From Nannochloris sp. 'desiccata' (taxonomy: Eukaryota > Chlorophyta > Trebouxiophyceae > Chlorellales > Chlorellaceae): 64,000 nt of DNA. Positions 10,751-22,897 of this stretch are shown here, in pieces. Under the pieces are notes generated by a model. It made no database searches, was not told the DNA's origin, and saw only the letters and a program-made list of their open reading frames with translations. The translations under genes and the position numbers were made by a program. The stretch spans positions 682,001 to 746,000 of the forward strand of contig JAGTXX020000011.1 of the NCBI GenBank assembly GCA_019044685.2, read 5' to 3'. Each line of letters begins with the position of its first letter. The first letter of the stretch is position 1.

Positions 10751-12076
10751 CTAGCAAAGTATGGGTACCAGGGAGGTTCCTCCATCATTTTTCGGTTTCA
10801 AATTCGCTCTCCGTACTTCCCGTCTACACATAGGGCAAGAAGACTCTCTCGCGAGCCACTCTTCTACACAATCTGAGCAGAAAATATGGCCACAAATTAA
10901 TCGAAGTGGATTTCTCACATCTTCCTGGCAAATAGCACATTCCCTCGGCGCTGCCGCCAGTTCCTCTGCTGTGGGAACTGTGCCATGCCTGCCTCCAAGC
11001 AATTTTCCTACCTCCATAACAGCTAAAGACAGCTTTTCAAGAACGTTTCCAGCCTTTGCTAAAAGATAAAATCCTGACAAGCTCATTGCAAGAAGAAAGG
11101 GTAAATTTGAATTTTGGAAATATTTCAACCATAAAGGAGCGGGAAGCATAGACCGATGAACCGAAATACAGTAATCTAATGAAGACAGCAATGCACCACG
11201 GCGGCGACATCGTGCTTGTGAGTCAACACGCGCACAAGCAACGATCCCTGCTTTCAGCGCAGCCATCATCAATCGAGAGAAAGTATCTGCTAGAGCTATA
11301 GTAAGTAAAACAGACCAGAATTGATAGCCTATAGGAACACCTCTAAATGCCAATGTACGCAGCAAATTACCTCCTGGTAATCCTACAGCTGCGATTATGG
11401 TAGCATAGAAAAACAAAGCTACGGCGGTGCTCACTGCTTTCTTTCTGTTTAGTTCTCCTCTACGAGCAACTTGCTGCTGAATCGCCGAGTTGCAGCGATA
11501 CAGCGTAAACGTACCAAATGATACTAACAAGATTGACTTGAAATGATGGTAAGTAAATACGAAGAGTACGAGTAATAAAAATGGCAGAGATTTTTCGACA
11601 CTCCGAGCTATTTGACGGATATCTAAAGTCGAGATGGGAGTCGATGTAGTGAGCCGTAGCCTCTCTGCATCTGCTGCTAGATCAGAATATTCATCTTGAT
11701 AGGTTAGATGACGAGATACACCAGCTTCTGCTTCTGCTAATGCGCCAAAACCTAGATTAGTGGTCGTAGTGTCAGACGTCGACGGTGAGCCAAGAGAAGA
11801 AACCTGGAAGACTGGAGACGCCCCTAATGATGCAGACGCGTTATGTATTGATTCTAATCTATCAGTCAATACGTTTGATTCTGAAATTATAGGGACATTG
11901 GGTTGGTCTTGCTCAGAAATAGACAAGGTGAGACGAGATCGGCTAGATGTCGACCAGAGAGAGAGGAATCTTCCAGCAAGTGAGGCGAGGGACTCTCCAT
12001 TGGTAGCCACAGGTGCACTATCGGGTCCACTGCGTGGTGAAGCCACAGGGTGAGAAAAAGGCTCGTCTTCCTCCAT
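10751..12076 (-). CDS. RNFT1/2-like membrane RING E3 ubiquitin ligase
   Basis: Single exon, 441 residues, starting at ATG 12076. The N-terminal 130 residues are polar and Ser-rich. They are followed by several hydrophobic segments (about residues 165-350) that look like four to six transmembrane helices. The C-terminal C3HC4 RING finger starts CAICQEDVRNPLRLICGHIF and continues through CSDC to CPMC, with all eight zinc ligands present. This order and the RING spacing match RNFT1/RNFT2, ER-membrane E3 ligases of ER quality control; the function here is inferred. The gene is divergent from mitochondrial uS17, with 336 bp between the starts. The family is clear; the substrate is unknown. Confidence 0.85.
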   Translation of the reverse strand: MEEDEPFSHPVASPRSGPDSAPVATNGESLASLAGRFLSLWSTSSRSRLTLSISEQDQPNVPIISESNVLTDRLESIHNASASLGASPVFQVSSLGSPSTSDTTTTNLGFGALAEAEAGVSRHLTYQDEYSDLAADAERLRLTTSTPISTLDIRQIARSVEKSLPFLLLVLFVFTYHHFKSILLVSFGTFTLYRCNSAIQQQVARRGELNRKKAVSTAVALFFYATIIAAVGLPGGNLLRTLAFRGVPIGYQFWSVLLTIALADTFSRLMMAALKAGIVACARVDSQARCRRRGALLSSLDYCISVHRSMLPAPLWLKYFQNSNLPFLLAMSLSGFYLLAKAGNVLEKLSLAVMEVGKLLGGRHGTVPTAEELAAAPRECAICQEDVRNPLRLICGHIFCSDCVEEWLARESSCPMCRREVRRANLKPKNDGGTSLVPILC

Positions 12077-12412
12077 ATTTTAATTTTTAAACGGTCAGAA
12101 ATGGGATCAGATTATTATATGTGGGCTACTTTGAAAGCAGCCTTTCTACTGTTCAATTGCCGTTATAAGCAAATTTAAAATATATGTATTGATAATGTGT
12201 TAAAAGAGTCAGCAATGCCGTTTAATAACAAGTTCAAATCTCAAGACGAAGAATGTGGACAAAAGGCAATCATCCACTTCAACAAAATTCATTATTAATA
12301 GTAGATACATGACCTACATTAGAAGCTAGAAAAGGCTTAGTACTACGGTAGATAGTGAGGGTCTACACAATAATCAATCCAAATTGGCCACTTGTGCAAA
12401 GTAAAAATAAAC
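12077..12412. other. Divergent promoter region, RNFT-like / uS17m
   Basis: AT-rich region between two divergent start codons, presumably both promoters. No RNA gene or repeat is recognised. Confidence 0.4.
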
Positions 12413-13012
12413 ATGGGTGGGCCAACGGAGTTCGTGGGCAAGGTATGACGCTTTAAGTGTTGCTTTAAACAAAATTAAGATGCTATTCATGTTCATTTGA
12501 TGGTTTTTCACTCCAGACCAAGCCAACCTTCAAATTAAAAATGTCATGTTTGTCTTTGGTTTTCTTTGCAGGTGATCTCTAATCGGATGGAAAAGTCCAT
12601 TTTAGTAGCTATAGATAGACTAGTACGCCAAAAGAAATACGATCGAATCCTTAGACGGACAACAAAGCTCATGGTAAGTTCAAATTTCCAACACCGCCGC
12701 CATCAGGTTCCCGACTAATTTTCTCCCTTTCCTATTTTTCTAACATTTTATTAATTCAATTGATTTATATTTCAGGCGCACGATGAGAAAGATGATTGCA
12801 ATATTGGAGATACAGTGAGAATACATCTATGCCGGCCATTGAGTAAAAGAAAAAGTTGGACAGTAACAGAAATTTTGCACCGTGCTAAAATATTCGATGC
12901 AAACGCAGCACGTGCAGCAGCAGCTCAGCAACCCCGCAGTAGCACTAGTAATAGCATTGGAGAAGTGCGTAGCTTTGCATCTTCTGCAATTGTAGATCAG
13001 AAACTTCCCTAG
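12413..13012 (+). CDS. Mitochondrial small-subunit ribosomal protein uS17
   Basis: Exons 12413-12442, 12572-12673 and 12776-13012 join in phase 0 and encode 122 residues. The core matches bacterial-type uS17: [19 protein letters not shown], then RRTTKLMAHDE, then [15 protein letters not shown]. uS17 is a primary rRNA-binding protein of the small subunit (16S rRNA helices near the 5' domain). The [20 protein letters not shown] block and the lack of a long presequence resemble plant mitochondrial uS17, so mitochondrion is preferred over plastid. The first exon contributes only ten codons. The C-terminal 45 residues form an Ala/Ser-rich extension of unknown role. It is convergent with the SLC35F6-type gene. 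Confidence 0.88.
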
Positions 13013-13137
13013 CTAAATTACCCTTTTTCAAAGTAATTAATTCCTTTTTGCCCGCTGTTTGTAAAGACGGAGCATTCACTAAACTTACAACACCATCCAA
13101 AAGGAGTATACAAATCAAGCATAGAAGCAAAAAGATT

Positions 13138-15142
13138 CTACGTTCCAGCCTGTGCTGCATCAGTATCAGTATTCCCACCCCTCCATTCTTCCCCACTCTC
13201 ACTTAGACTCCTTCTGCCGCCAACACCGCTGCCGCTATCCCGTTCCTCATCTTCATCTGAACTTCCTGACGCTGAAGAGCCTCCTGTTGCATATAGACTA
13301 TCCATCCCGCTTTGAACAGAAGATAAGAATAAGCTATCTGATGGCATACTCGCCAAGGAATGAGGACTTAGCACAGAAGGTAAGAAGCTCACACTCCTCG
13401 CCATGGTGATTGGTTGCTGCTGAGGTTGGTGCCGAACCCTGGCACCGCTACTACTGCTCACTCTATAGGAAGGTACTGCTAAAGCATGTCTAGATGAATT
13501 TAAACCCCTCTGTTGCTGTTGCCCTTGTTGTTGTTGCTTCTGAGTGAGAAATAAGGGGTCTGGAAGACGACCTTCTCCAGAAACCACCCCCAGCCCCAGC
13601 CCAGCCACAGCCACAGCCTCATCACCACCGCCACCAGGCAACAAAGAAGAAGAACTAGGGTTGTCCACGAAATCTCCATACGCTACCGTCACCTCTCTTA
13701 ACACCTCCGAACTCCTCCGTCTCCCATCTCCCCCTGGTCTTGTCCTTGTACCACTTTCTGAGTCGCTATCACTGGATGATAAGAGCCTTTCTTCTTCGGC
13801 ACGTGGCGTTATTGTAGGGTGCCGGCTTCGTCTTCTTCTAGAATGATGTACCCTTGGCCCAGCATCACCAGTGCCACCAGCGGCACGGCTGTGAGGAGAG
13901 CCACCGTGATAGTGGACGTGGCCTTGTGTCGATGGTGATGACGGCATCATTGACCGGAGAATATCGTTATACACGCTGGTGCCAGTGATTAAGATCGCAA
14001 AACCAACAACTTGGAGAAAATGGAATCTCTCCCATCCTGCTCTAAGGCAAAACAACCACACAACAGCTGTCCGACAAGCATCAATTGCAGCACGAGATGC
14101 CCCACTAAGACGCTTTGTAACAGAGACGCCGCAGAAATTGAAGGCTGCTATGGACAGGACAGTCACCATAGTGGTCCATTGCAGAGTTGAGGAGGCAGCA
14201 ATGGCGGAAAGAGCGGTGCTGGCGTCATCGATTGGGGCGCCTCCAGGGCCTGGCACGTGGCTTAGTAGCGGTAATGCGATAGCACAGAGCATCATACCGA
14301 CGAGCCCTTCAGTGCCCACAGCTAACAACACCGGTGGCCGCAGTTGATGTAAGAATTTCTCTTCCACAATAAATTGCGCAGCATTTAGTAGCTGTGCTAA
14401 AATAACCAGTAGATTGCCTAGTAAAGGGTTTGGAGCGACGCGGTGTGCCGCTCCACCTGCAGCTGCATCTTGTTTTTCGTACACGATGCTTGATGCGCCG
14501 ACGAGGGCTGCTCCAGCGGTAATTAGGACGATGCCAAACCAGTTATGCGATCGAAGACGGCGTTTTAATAAGACTATTGTTAAGATACCAGCAAAGACGA
14601 CAAGGGTGCCTCGAAGCATTTGAAATACACTCGCGTATGTATAGTATAGTCCTAAGTTTAACAAAGTCGTTGCGCCAGCATCGCATATGGCTGGGAGGGT
14701 GAATGCCAAGGCTGTGCTACGAAACATGGCTGCTGTAGTTTTGGTGCAGATATTCGAATTACTGATGCCGTCAGCTGAGGAAAGTTGCTGCTGATTTCTA
14801 GGAGTGCTCGAGGTCGCAGTATCGCTCTTCATCCATTGTCCGATGAAGAACGGAATGAGGCAAAGAGCTTCTCCCGCAAACATAAATGCAGTTTGTACAG
14901 CTGGGTGCTTGAATAGCAACGGCTTCCCGGCGCTGTCGGTGCCAACCACGACGCCATCCTGAATCTTTGTTGCGATGGTATTCAAACTTCCTGCATAAAA
15001 ACACATGATAATTGTTTCACAAAAAGGGGTTATTGCAACCGTGCAGGGCAAGAACTCGAAATTATATACGAACTCGTGAGGATTTCAAATCTTTACCTGT
15101 AAGTAGCATAAGCGACGCTAAAAGCGCAACTGGGATCCGCAT
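13138..15142 (-). CDS. SLC35F6-type drug/metabolite transporter with long disordered tail
   Basis: Exons are complement(15097-15142) and complement(13138-14990), joined in phase 1, giving about 632 residues. The first 350 residues resemble SLC35F6: short N terminus MRIPVALLASLMLLTGSLNT, the block HPAVQTAFMFAGEALCLIPF, ten hydrophobic segments, and the internal LPAICDAGATTLLNLGLYYT and SVFQMLRGTLVVFAGI typical of EamA/DMT carriers. SLC35F6 is lysosomal/mitochondrial in animals; location and substrate here are unknown. The last 270 residues are unusual: Ser/Gly/Gln/Arg-rich, presumably disordered and cytosolic, with His- and Gln-rich runs. Family members are usually near 370 residues, so the tail is an addition. 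It shares its 5' side with ORC5, 266 bp away. Confidence 0.85.
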
Positions 15143-15408
15143 GGTTTCGAAATTTCAATGCGGCATTTATCCGGGAACCAAAAGTATAAAACAAGAGAGC
15201 ACGAAACGTTGGATCCACCTCATCACGTTCTTCATTTTAGCTGAATTTGAATTGACACAAACCCAGTTTAATAAAACTGGTTAATTCTCATAAATGTCCA
15301 TCCTTTTGTACACTCGGTGGCACCTATTATTCATCTGGACGACGCTAGCTATTGAAATTGCCTATGCATGCTACAGATCCTCGTTGGAATTTGAAATAAA
15401 GTAAAATA

Positions 15409-16962
15409 ATGCCACCCCGAAAGCAGCCTGCACAGGCCGAGCCCGAGCCTCCAACAGCTTCACGTATTGACGTTAAATCCTTGAAACAGCGGTACCCTGG
15501 CAGAGAGACCCAGATCGACGACCTCGCAACCCTTTTCGGATCAAATCGCAATGCCAGCAACCCTGTATTTGTTTACGGCCCTCCAGGCACAGGGAAGACT
15601 TCAGTCCTTCGAGATCTATTAAAGCACCTAAAAATTACTCAAGCATATGTTAGTTGTCATGAAACAACCCGCACCCGCACTGTCCTCGAGTCAATTCTCC
15701 ATCAGATCAAAGGCACCAAGCGGAGACGAGAGGATGGCTACGGCCCTTCAATGCGCTGCGATAGTATGGGAGAATTTCTCGCTGTCCTTCCTTCTGCAGT
15801 ATCTAGAAAGAAAGGCGCTGCGTGGATTATTATAGATAACGCACAAAGACTCGCTGGCGCTGATTTACTCAGCATGTTAACTCGCCTCCCCGACGCCACC
15901 AGCAGTAATGTTGGTGTCTGCCTCATCGCCAACATTCCCTGGGCTACAGGAAAGTTCATTAGTACAAACCAAAACTTAATGCCACCTCATCCGGTGCATT
16001 TTCCGGCATATACTGGCCCGCAGCTGCAGAGAATCTTGGCTGGCAGCTTACCGCCTGGAGAGGACACTGCTGCTTATGCCTCGAAGTATCATCAATTTCT
16101 ATCAAGTACTGTAGGTCCTATGTCACGTGCGTCGAACAATGTACTGGATTTACGTACTGCAATACACGCTTTATGGATACAGTATAGTGCACCCTTGAAA
16201 GAAGGTAGAGATCTCCCTGCAGGAGCCCTTTTTAATAAAGTGAGAGGAGAGCTTCAGCGGGTGATTGGCGAGCTGGAGATGGGTGGGAAGACAAAATCAA
16301 TGAATATAGGTAGTAGCAATAGCACTGATGGTGGTGGACGTATAAACGGAGCATCTGGCTCTGGAGATACTGTAACATTAGGGGTGCCAACCCCATCAGC
16401 AGCACCAGCACCAGCTGCAAACACAGGCACCATAAGCACGACACCCTCCGCAGACCCTCACCTGGGTCTAACAATAGAGCTTCCTTACATGTCCAAATTC
16501 CTTTTACTAGCTGCCTATATTGCCAGTAGAAACAAAGCAACTGCAGATCGTGCTGTATTTGACCCTGGGTACAGTAAAAGAGGTAGAAAGGACGCACAAG
16601 CACATGATAGACAAACGGAAGCAGCGACTGAAAATTTGCTGAAAGGACCACATTCGTTCCCTTTAGAACGGCTTTTACACATTTTTTACTGTATTTATGA
16701 CCAGCATTGCGCAGAGGATGGTGATTTCAATGATGATATTGATGGTGTTGCGGCACCCAGAAATGCTGCAGCAGCGCATGAAGTGCAAAGAGCAGAGGTG
16801 CAGATGCAGATATCGACGTTGGTGGCGTTGAGGTTATTGTCTGTTTCTGGGGGGGATTTGTTGGAAGGAGGGATATATAGGTGCAATTTAGCTCAGGAAA
16901 TAGCGTATCAAATTGCTGGAAATGTGAAAATGAGGCTGAATGATTATATGAAGTTAGCTTAA
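15409..16962 (+). CDS. ORC5: Origin recognition complex subunit 5
   Basis: Single exon from ATG 15409, 517 residues. ORC5 is an AAA+ subunit of the six-protein complex that marks replication origins and loads MCM in the nucleus. After a short Pro-rich leader comes the typical ORC5 start RYPGRETQIDDLATLFGS, then Walker A GPPGTGKTS (residues 57-65) and a Walker B-like IIIDNAQRL (near residue 142). A Gly/Ser/Ala-rich low-complexity stretch (about residues 285-345) precedes the C-terminal ORC5 domain. That domain starts around LPYMSKFLLLAAYIASRNKA, the block characteristic of ORC5, and ends in a winged-helix-like region. No intron is visible. Neighbours do not suggest co-regulation. Confidence 0.93.
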   Translation: MPPRKQPAQAEPEPPTASRIDVKSLKQRYPGRETQIDDLATLFGSNRNASNPVFVYGPPGTGKTSVLRDLLKHLKITQAYVSCHETTRTRTVLESILHQIKGTKRRREDGYGPSMRCDSMGEFLAVLPSAVSRKKGAAWIIIDNAQRLAGADLLSMLTRLPDATSSNVGVCLIANIPWATGKFISTNQNLMPPHPVHFPAYTGPQLQRILAGSLPPGEDTAAYASKYHQFLSSTVGPMSRASNNVLDLRTAIHALWIQYSAPLKEGRDLPAGALFNKVRGELQRVIGELEMGGKTKSMNIGSSNSTDGGGRINGASGSGDTVTLGVPTPSAAPAPAANTGTISTTPSADPHLGLTIELPYMSKFLLLAAYIASRNKATADRAVFDPGYSKRGRKDAQAHDRQTEAATENLLKGPHSFPLERLLHIFYCIYDQHCAEDGDFNDDIDGVAAPRNAAAAHEVQRAEVQMQISTLVALRLLSVSGGDLLEGGIYRCNLAQEIAYQIAGNVKMRLNDYMKLA

Positions 16963-17254
16963 AACGTTCAGAAGTTAATAAATTATGATATTCTTTCCTG
17001 GATTGGCGTTTGATTTTAAATCTGTTAACATGTTATCAAGAGAAGATTTGAACCATTAGTATCTTAAGAAATTAAAAAAAGAAAGCGAGTTTTGGAGGTT
17101 TAGAATTTAAGCAGCATTATATGGAATGCGAAATTTAACAAAACGAAAATCAAATGAAACGAGGCACTGTCACCGCTCGGCCATTTTCAAAAGAAAGCAG
17201 CAAACAAGCGGGGGAATCAAACTTGAGAAATCAACCAAATCGAGAATTCTACTT
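16963..17254. other. Convergent 3' intergenic region, ORC5 / ABCC
   Basis: This AT-rich stretch holds the 3' flanks of two convergent genes; I see nothing else in it. Confidence 0.4.
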
Positions 17255-20200
17255 TTACTTGAGTCCATAATCGTCTTGATATTTCTTCACAAAAGTATTC
17301 AACCCACGCACCACCCCTCGACCTCCGGTCCTAGTACCATCTCCGGGAGAGCCGTCATTATTTGTATTCAGACTCACTGCACTAGCACTTCTACTGATCG
17401 CAGGAGAACCATCTAACCCAGCTTCAACCACCATGGCTCTAAACGTAGATTCTTTACGTCCCATAAGGCTAGGCACCTCATCAAACTCCTTGACCAACCC
17501 ATCATCCATTACCAAAACTTTTGTAGAATCCAAGACAGTATTAATTCTATGAGCGATAGTCATCACAGTACAGTGCCTAAACTCTCTACGAATAGTACGC
17601 TGAATAAGCGCATCTGTTTCAGAATCTACAGACGCGGTTGCTTCATCAGCAACTAATACACGGGGATTTCTAAGCAAAGCACGAGCGACACAAAGTAATT
17701 GCCGCTGACCGACAGAGAAGTTTTCACCACCTTCGGCGACACGAGCAGAGAGACCTTCAGGCAAGGCAGAGATTACCTCTTTCAAGGCAACGTGGCTCAA
17801 GGCATCCCACAATTCAGCGTCAGAATGGCGTTGATAAGGGTCTAAATTCTGTCGGACAGAGCCGGAAAATAAGACGGGGTCTTGAGGGATGGCAGCAATA
17901 CGGCCACGAACGTCATCCAACCCTAAAGTAAGGATATCAATGCCATCTAAGATAATTTTACCCTGGAAAGGTTCTACTAATCTGAACAAAGTGACGATCA
18001 AAGAGGATTTTCCAGAACCGGTACGACCTACAATTCCGATTTTATCACCAGGTGACACTTTAAAAGAAACTCCTTTAAGGACAGGGTCTAATTCTGGGCG
18101 GTAGCGCATCCAGACATCTTGGAATTGTAAAGCACCTTCGTTAGGCCAGTCTTCTTTTGGCTCTACATCAGGTTTTTTGGCCTCGGCTTCCTGAGGCAAA
18201 GACCAGTAGGCGGCAAGACGCTCAACAGAGTTAAACCTAGATTCAAACATAGCACCAGAGGTTACTGCTGCTTTTAAGAATAAAGTGACATCAAGAGCTT
18301 CAGACATGGTCAACGCAGCCAAGGAGGCGGTGAGAATATCACGACGGACGATGGCTAATGCAGCAGTCAGAAAGACGATACATGCACCGATACAATCAAG
18401 CCTCATTGAGAGCCATTCATTAGCCATACGGCATGTAAAGTAGGCCCGGTGGTTGGTATCGACCCTTGCGTCGGATGATAAAGCAAAGGCTTCGGTTAAT
18501 CGATATGCACGGATGGTCTCAACACCTGAGAGCGACTCGGAGAAGTGAGCGTAGATTGGGGACCTAGAGACAGAGTCGAGTCTTTGAAGCTCAATATACG
18601 ATCTACGGTAGTACCGTTGAACGAAATAGTAGATAATCATCAAAGGAGCGACACCAGCAAGAATGATAGGTTGTACTACTGATAAGAAAACGAGCGTGGC
18701 GATCAACTGCATGATGCAATTACCAAATTCTGTCATGGACATGGATAGCAAGAAATCGATGTCATCTGTGTCTTTAGAGAAGCGATTCAGAATACGACCC
18801 ACAGGGGTAGTATCGAAAAAGGTCACTGGAGCGCGAACCAAGGTACTCAAAGAGCGGTGATGGATCAGACGAGAGGCTTTCAACGCGGACAACAAATTCA
18901 TTAGAGCACGGGCTGTAGTCAGCGCAGTGAAGCCCAACGCCAATCCGAGGTATCCACCCACATAATCCCAGCGGTTGAATTCTACAGGAGCGCCTGCATT
19001 GCGAGCAATCGAGGCATTGACCTCAGCGGTAGTCCAGCGGGATAAATACCAGTTGGTCAATATACGAACAGACTGTTCACAACTCCAGAAGAATAAGAGA
19101 CCAAAGAAAGAAATAACACCGTACGCGGTGATGTATTGCCAGTAGACTTTACCATTCACCTGACCGATTTCTTGGTCTTCTTTCATAATCAAACCGCCTT
19201 CAGTGTTTTTAATAGTGCCAGCACCTTTCTTACCAGCAGCAATTGCATCTGCTTTCTTGTTTTCGATACGCATGGTTTCAAAACGCTGTAACTGGGCGCC
19301 ATACGTGCCACTTTTCGCACTAGAAAGAGCACCACCGAGGTTACCTTGAGTCGTTTTAGTTTTCCTCGTAAACATGCTCGGTAAGCGGGCAAAGGTAGAA
19401 CCACGTTCTAATCTAGTTTCATTCATACCATTACGGCCCATAGCACCAGGTATAGCAGTAACAGCGTCAGCAATTCCACGTCGTTCGATGCTTTCAACGT
19501 CTCTTTGAGGGCTTGGCACCATAGTTGTGACGCCATTGGTCTTCTTTTCTTCCACAGCGGCAGGGGTAGGTGCAGCACCTGGAGCAGATAGTCCTCCTGC
19601 TGTTGTAGCAGTAGTACCAGAAGCAGTGGATGTAACCAAATCAGCAGCAGCAGCATCAGAAGCAGCAACAACACGTTTACTTTCCGCTGCAGCATCAGAA
19701 ACTTCCCCTGCCTGAGAATTGTGCTCAGCCAGTAATCTCGCAAAACTTTCATTCTGCAAGCATTCTTCATACGTTCCCTGGGCAATAATCTCACCAGCAT
19801 CAATCAACACAATTTTATGCGCGTGATGCAAGTATTGCAGTTGATTCGTTACCAATAAACGAGCCTTTTCCTTAATGGCACCATCGATGAACTTTTCAAA
19901 AATGTGACGCCCAACATGAACATCCACAGCAGAAAGAGGATCGTCTAAGATATATACATCAGCATCTTGGTAGAGAGCTCGAGCTAAAGAAATACGTTGT
20001 TTTTGGCCGCCTGATAGATTAATACCCTTTTCACCAATTTCCGTGTCGGCACCGGCTTGGAGAACTTCAAGATCAGCAGCAAGGCAGCAGGCATCGACAC
20101 ATTTTTGCCATTTCTCTTCATCAAACTTCTTTCCAAAGGAAACATTCTCCTTGACAGTAGCATTAATAATCCACGCTTGCTGGCTTGCATATGCAATGCT

Positions 20201-22181
20201 TCCACCAACTTCTATAGTTCCCGAGGAAGTTTCCATTTCGCCCAAGATTGCCTGTACTAAACTGGTTTTACCAGCACCAACACGACCCACGACACATACA
20301 AGTTCTCCAGAGTTGATAGACACATTCACATTACGCAATTGCCAGGCAATACCTTTACCCGGGGCAGCAGTACCGTCGGCGGCTTCTGTCATCCCAGGAA
20401 GGATGACAGTGACTTCCTTGTCAGCAGAAGCAGACTTGCTATCTGGGGAAGAAACTCCTACAGGGCTGTGGTTACCATTGGAATCGACAGATACTGGAGT
20501 CATCTTGCCAGAATCAGTCTCTTCAGAGGTAGCACCATCGGTAGCAGCAGCAGCAGTGGAATTTTTGCCGTCTCCTGATGCCTTTGCATCCTTTTTGCCA
20601 CCCTTTTTCTTCTTTTTTCCGACCTCAGGCATCTCAATTTTAGGAGGAGGATCAGCCCAGAAGAACTCTCCATCAATAATTTTAATACCAGGGGTTTCCT
20701 TGTCCAATACAATCTCCTTTCTATCCTCCAACATGAAAAATTGAGTAAGACGCCTCATACTCACCAAAGCATTAGCAAATTGAATAAGCGCAAAGGGTAA
20801 GAAAATGAGAGGAAATCGCATAATAGCAAACAAAGAGATGGCAGTGAAAACATTTGCTGGCTGGAATGCATCAGGCTCTACTGATCCATACACTATAAAG
20901 CACACCACCATGGACAGCAGTGGTGCAGAAAACAATAGTGCCTGCATACCCACACGGTACGGCACACCTTTTCTGAGCTCTCCTAATTCTTTACGGCGTA
21001 CTTCCAGCAACGCAGCTTCTTGAGCAGATTCCCAGGCATACATTTTCAAAACTCGAATTCCAACGAGAAGTTGATTCATCAATTTAACACGCTGATCTGT
21101 ATGTTTCAACATTTCGCGCCTAAACCCAGTGAATTTCTTTAAGAAAAAGGCAGTCGCAGGTGTAGAAAGCATCAGAATGGCTAAACCAATGAATGTAGCC
21201 CATTTAATTTGGAACCAGAGCAGCACAAGAGCGGTGATCAAGGTCGCAGGTCCAGTCAGCAGTTGAGAAGCAAAGGGGTAGAAGAACATTTGCAGAGAAT
21301 TAACATCTGCAGACATGAGATTGACGACACGTCCAGTTTCTGTAGCTTGGCGGGATCTGGTACTTAAACTAAGAGCTTTTCTATAAATTGTTGCAGTGAT
21401 TTCTGATCGGATCATGACAGAGGTGCCAATAGCAATTCTATTGGCCTGGGCAGCAGCTAGAGTACCAACCACGGGTGCAAGGAACATACCCATAGCGTAC
21501 AACCATGCTTTGTTCACGGCAGATTGTGGTACAGGGGGTCCTCCTGCTTCAGCAATGTCCGAGGCGGTCAAAAATTGAACGATATTCTTGAGCATAATAG
21601 GGCCAACAAAGGAGAGACCAGCGTAACATAGCTGCACCGTCATGGCAAATAAAATGCGTCCTTTGTGTTGGCCTATAATTGTTTTCAAAAGGTAACGAGC
21701 AGCTTTGCCTTCCTTAGCTTCTTCAAATTTCTTTTTAGCTTTTTCACCGCCATTCTCTGCTTCTTTGAGAAGTCTTTGCAAACGAGCAGCGAACCCAGGA
21801 TAGACGGAGGCTGTCTTTAAGACGTCAGGGGTGTCGAATACGTCTTCATACTGAAGCGTGCGCTTATATCCCTGTAAGATTTGGAAGGAGAGTTGTGAGC
21901 CATAGAAGCGTCCGAGGAATTTGAATGTTTTTCAAAAGACTGGCCATCGCTGTTTTCAAAGATCTCCCGCATAGCACATTGTAAATAACATATAACATTT
22001 GTGGTGAAAAGCGTACCAGAGTAAGAAGAGGTGAATACCAAAGATAGAAAATATAAGAGATTGGACTCCAGAATCTTTCGTTGAACTTTGGTGGCTTTGG
22101 ATTCTGAACAGCCGCCACAGGATGGCCTATTACTGTAACCTCCTCTTGTTCTGGGCGCCCGTTTAAGGCTCCTTTTGACAT
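17255..22181 (-). CDS. ABC transporter, subfamily C (MRP type)
   Basis: Exons are complement(22017-22181) and complement(17255-21871), joined in phase 0, giving about 1593 residues. The junction restores the conserved ABCC start of the first membrane domain, reading LTLGYKRTLQYEDVFDTPD. Domain order is TMD1-NBD1-TMD2-NBD2 without a TMD0. NBD1 has Walker A GRVGAGKTS, signature LSGGQKQR and Walker B YILDDPLSAVD. NBD2 has Walker A GRTGSGKSS, a variant signature FSVGQRQL and Walker B VLVADEATASVD. Linkers before NBD1 and between the halves are rich in Lys/Ala/Ser and poorly conserved. ABCC pumps export glutathione, glucuronide and other conjugates across the vacuolar or plasma membrane. The membrane and the substrate cannot be read from the sequence. 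The 145 bp intron sits at the start of the gene. Confidence 0.94.
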
Positions 22182-22897
22182 GATGTTAATATATGAAACT
22201 TCACAAGGCAAACACTTGGCTACAATTCATGGATCCGTATTGAAAAGTAAGCCACGAGTATCGCAGTTAAACTGGCTGAACACTATAGAATGACTCAAGC
22301 TGTTTATGTGCGATATATTTAATAATATACAGCAATGTGCGTCTTCTGGAACCTTTGAGAGGCTTTAAAGTTTGAACTTTGCGTGGCTCCAGACGGCTCA
22401 CTTCCAACTTGGAGGTGATTACTAATCATAATAATCTGGAAAGAATTTGGCTGACTTGGCACTACGCCAAAGAGTGTGGATGTAAGAACAGTAAACTAAG
22501 GAGACGCGTAATAATCATAATGATTTTACAAAGGAACTCCGGTCTTGATTCATGCTCCATTTGTTAGTAGGTCGCAAAGGTTGGTAGTCGACCTGCCCAG
22601 ACGTCCGAAAACAAAAGAAAAATAGAAAGTAAATAAACAAAAGGAGATGGCAAGAGGAACAGAGAAAGATAGCCAACATGGCATGAATGAATGAATGAAT
22701 TTGCTGGAAAGAAAAAAATAACTCAGTCTTAAAGAAACATATCGTCGCAACTGCTTTCAACATAGAACCATGACAAAAAGTGTCGTTGAAAGACGACTGC
22801 AACTAAGAATAAAGAAAAACAAGAAAAAAATATTAATATAGAGAAGGTATATTAAAGTGAGTAGAAATGATAATACTTCATTACTAAATTTTGGACT
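22182..22897. other. Intergenic region upstream of ABCC
   Basis: 716 bp without a convincing gene. Short open stretches on the minus strand (22515-22802) are F/S/C-rich with no conserved motif and are probably chance. A small ATGA tetranucleotide run lies near 22683-22699. Confidence 0.4.
22683..22699. repeat. Short ATGA tandem repeat
   Basis: About four copies of ATGA occur in tandem in the intergenic region upstream of the ABCC gene. It is a simple microsatellite with no other visible role. Confidence 0.7.

Noticed and set aside
20043..20744. 233-codon plus-strand open frame inside the ABCC gene
   Set aside because: It is antisense to NBD1 of a clear ABC transporter and has no domain of its own.
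22515..22802. Minus-strand open frame upstream of the ABCC gene
   Set aside because: The product is a Phe/Ser/Cys-rich chance reading of AT-rich intergenic DNA, with no splice partner.
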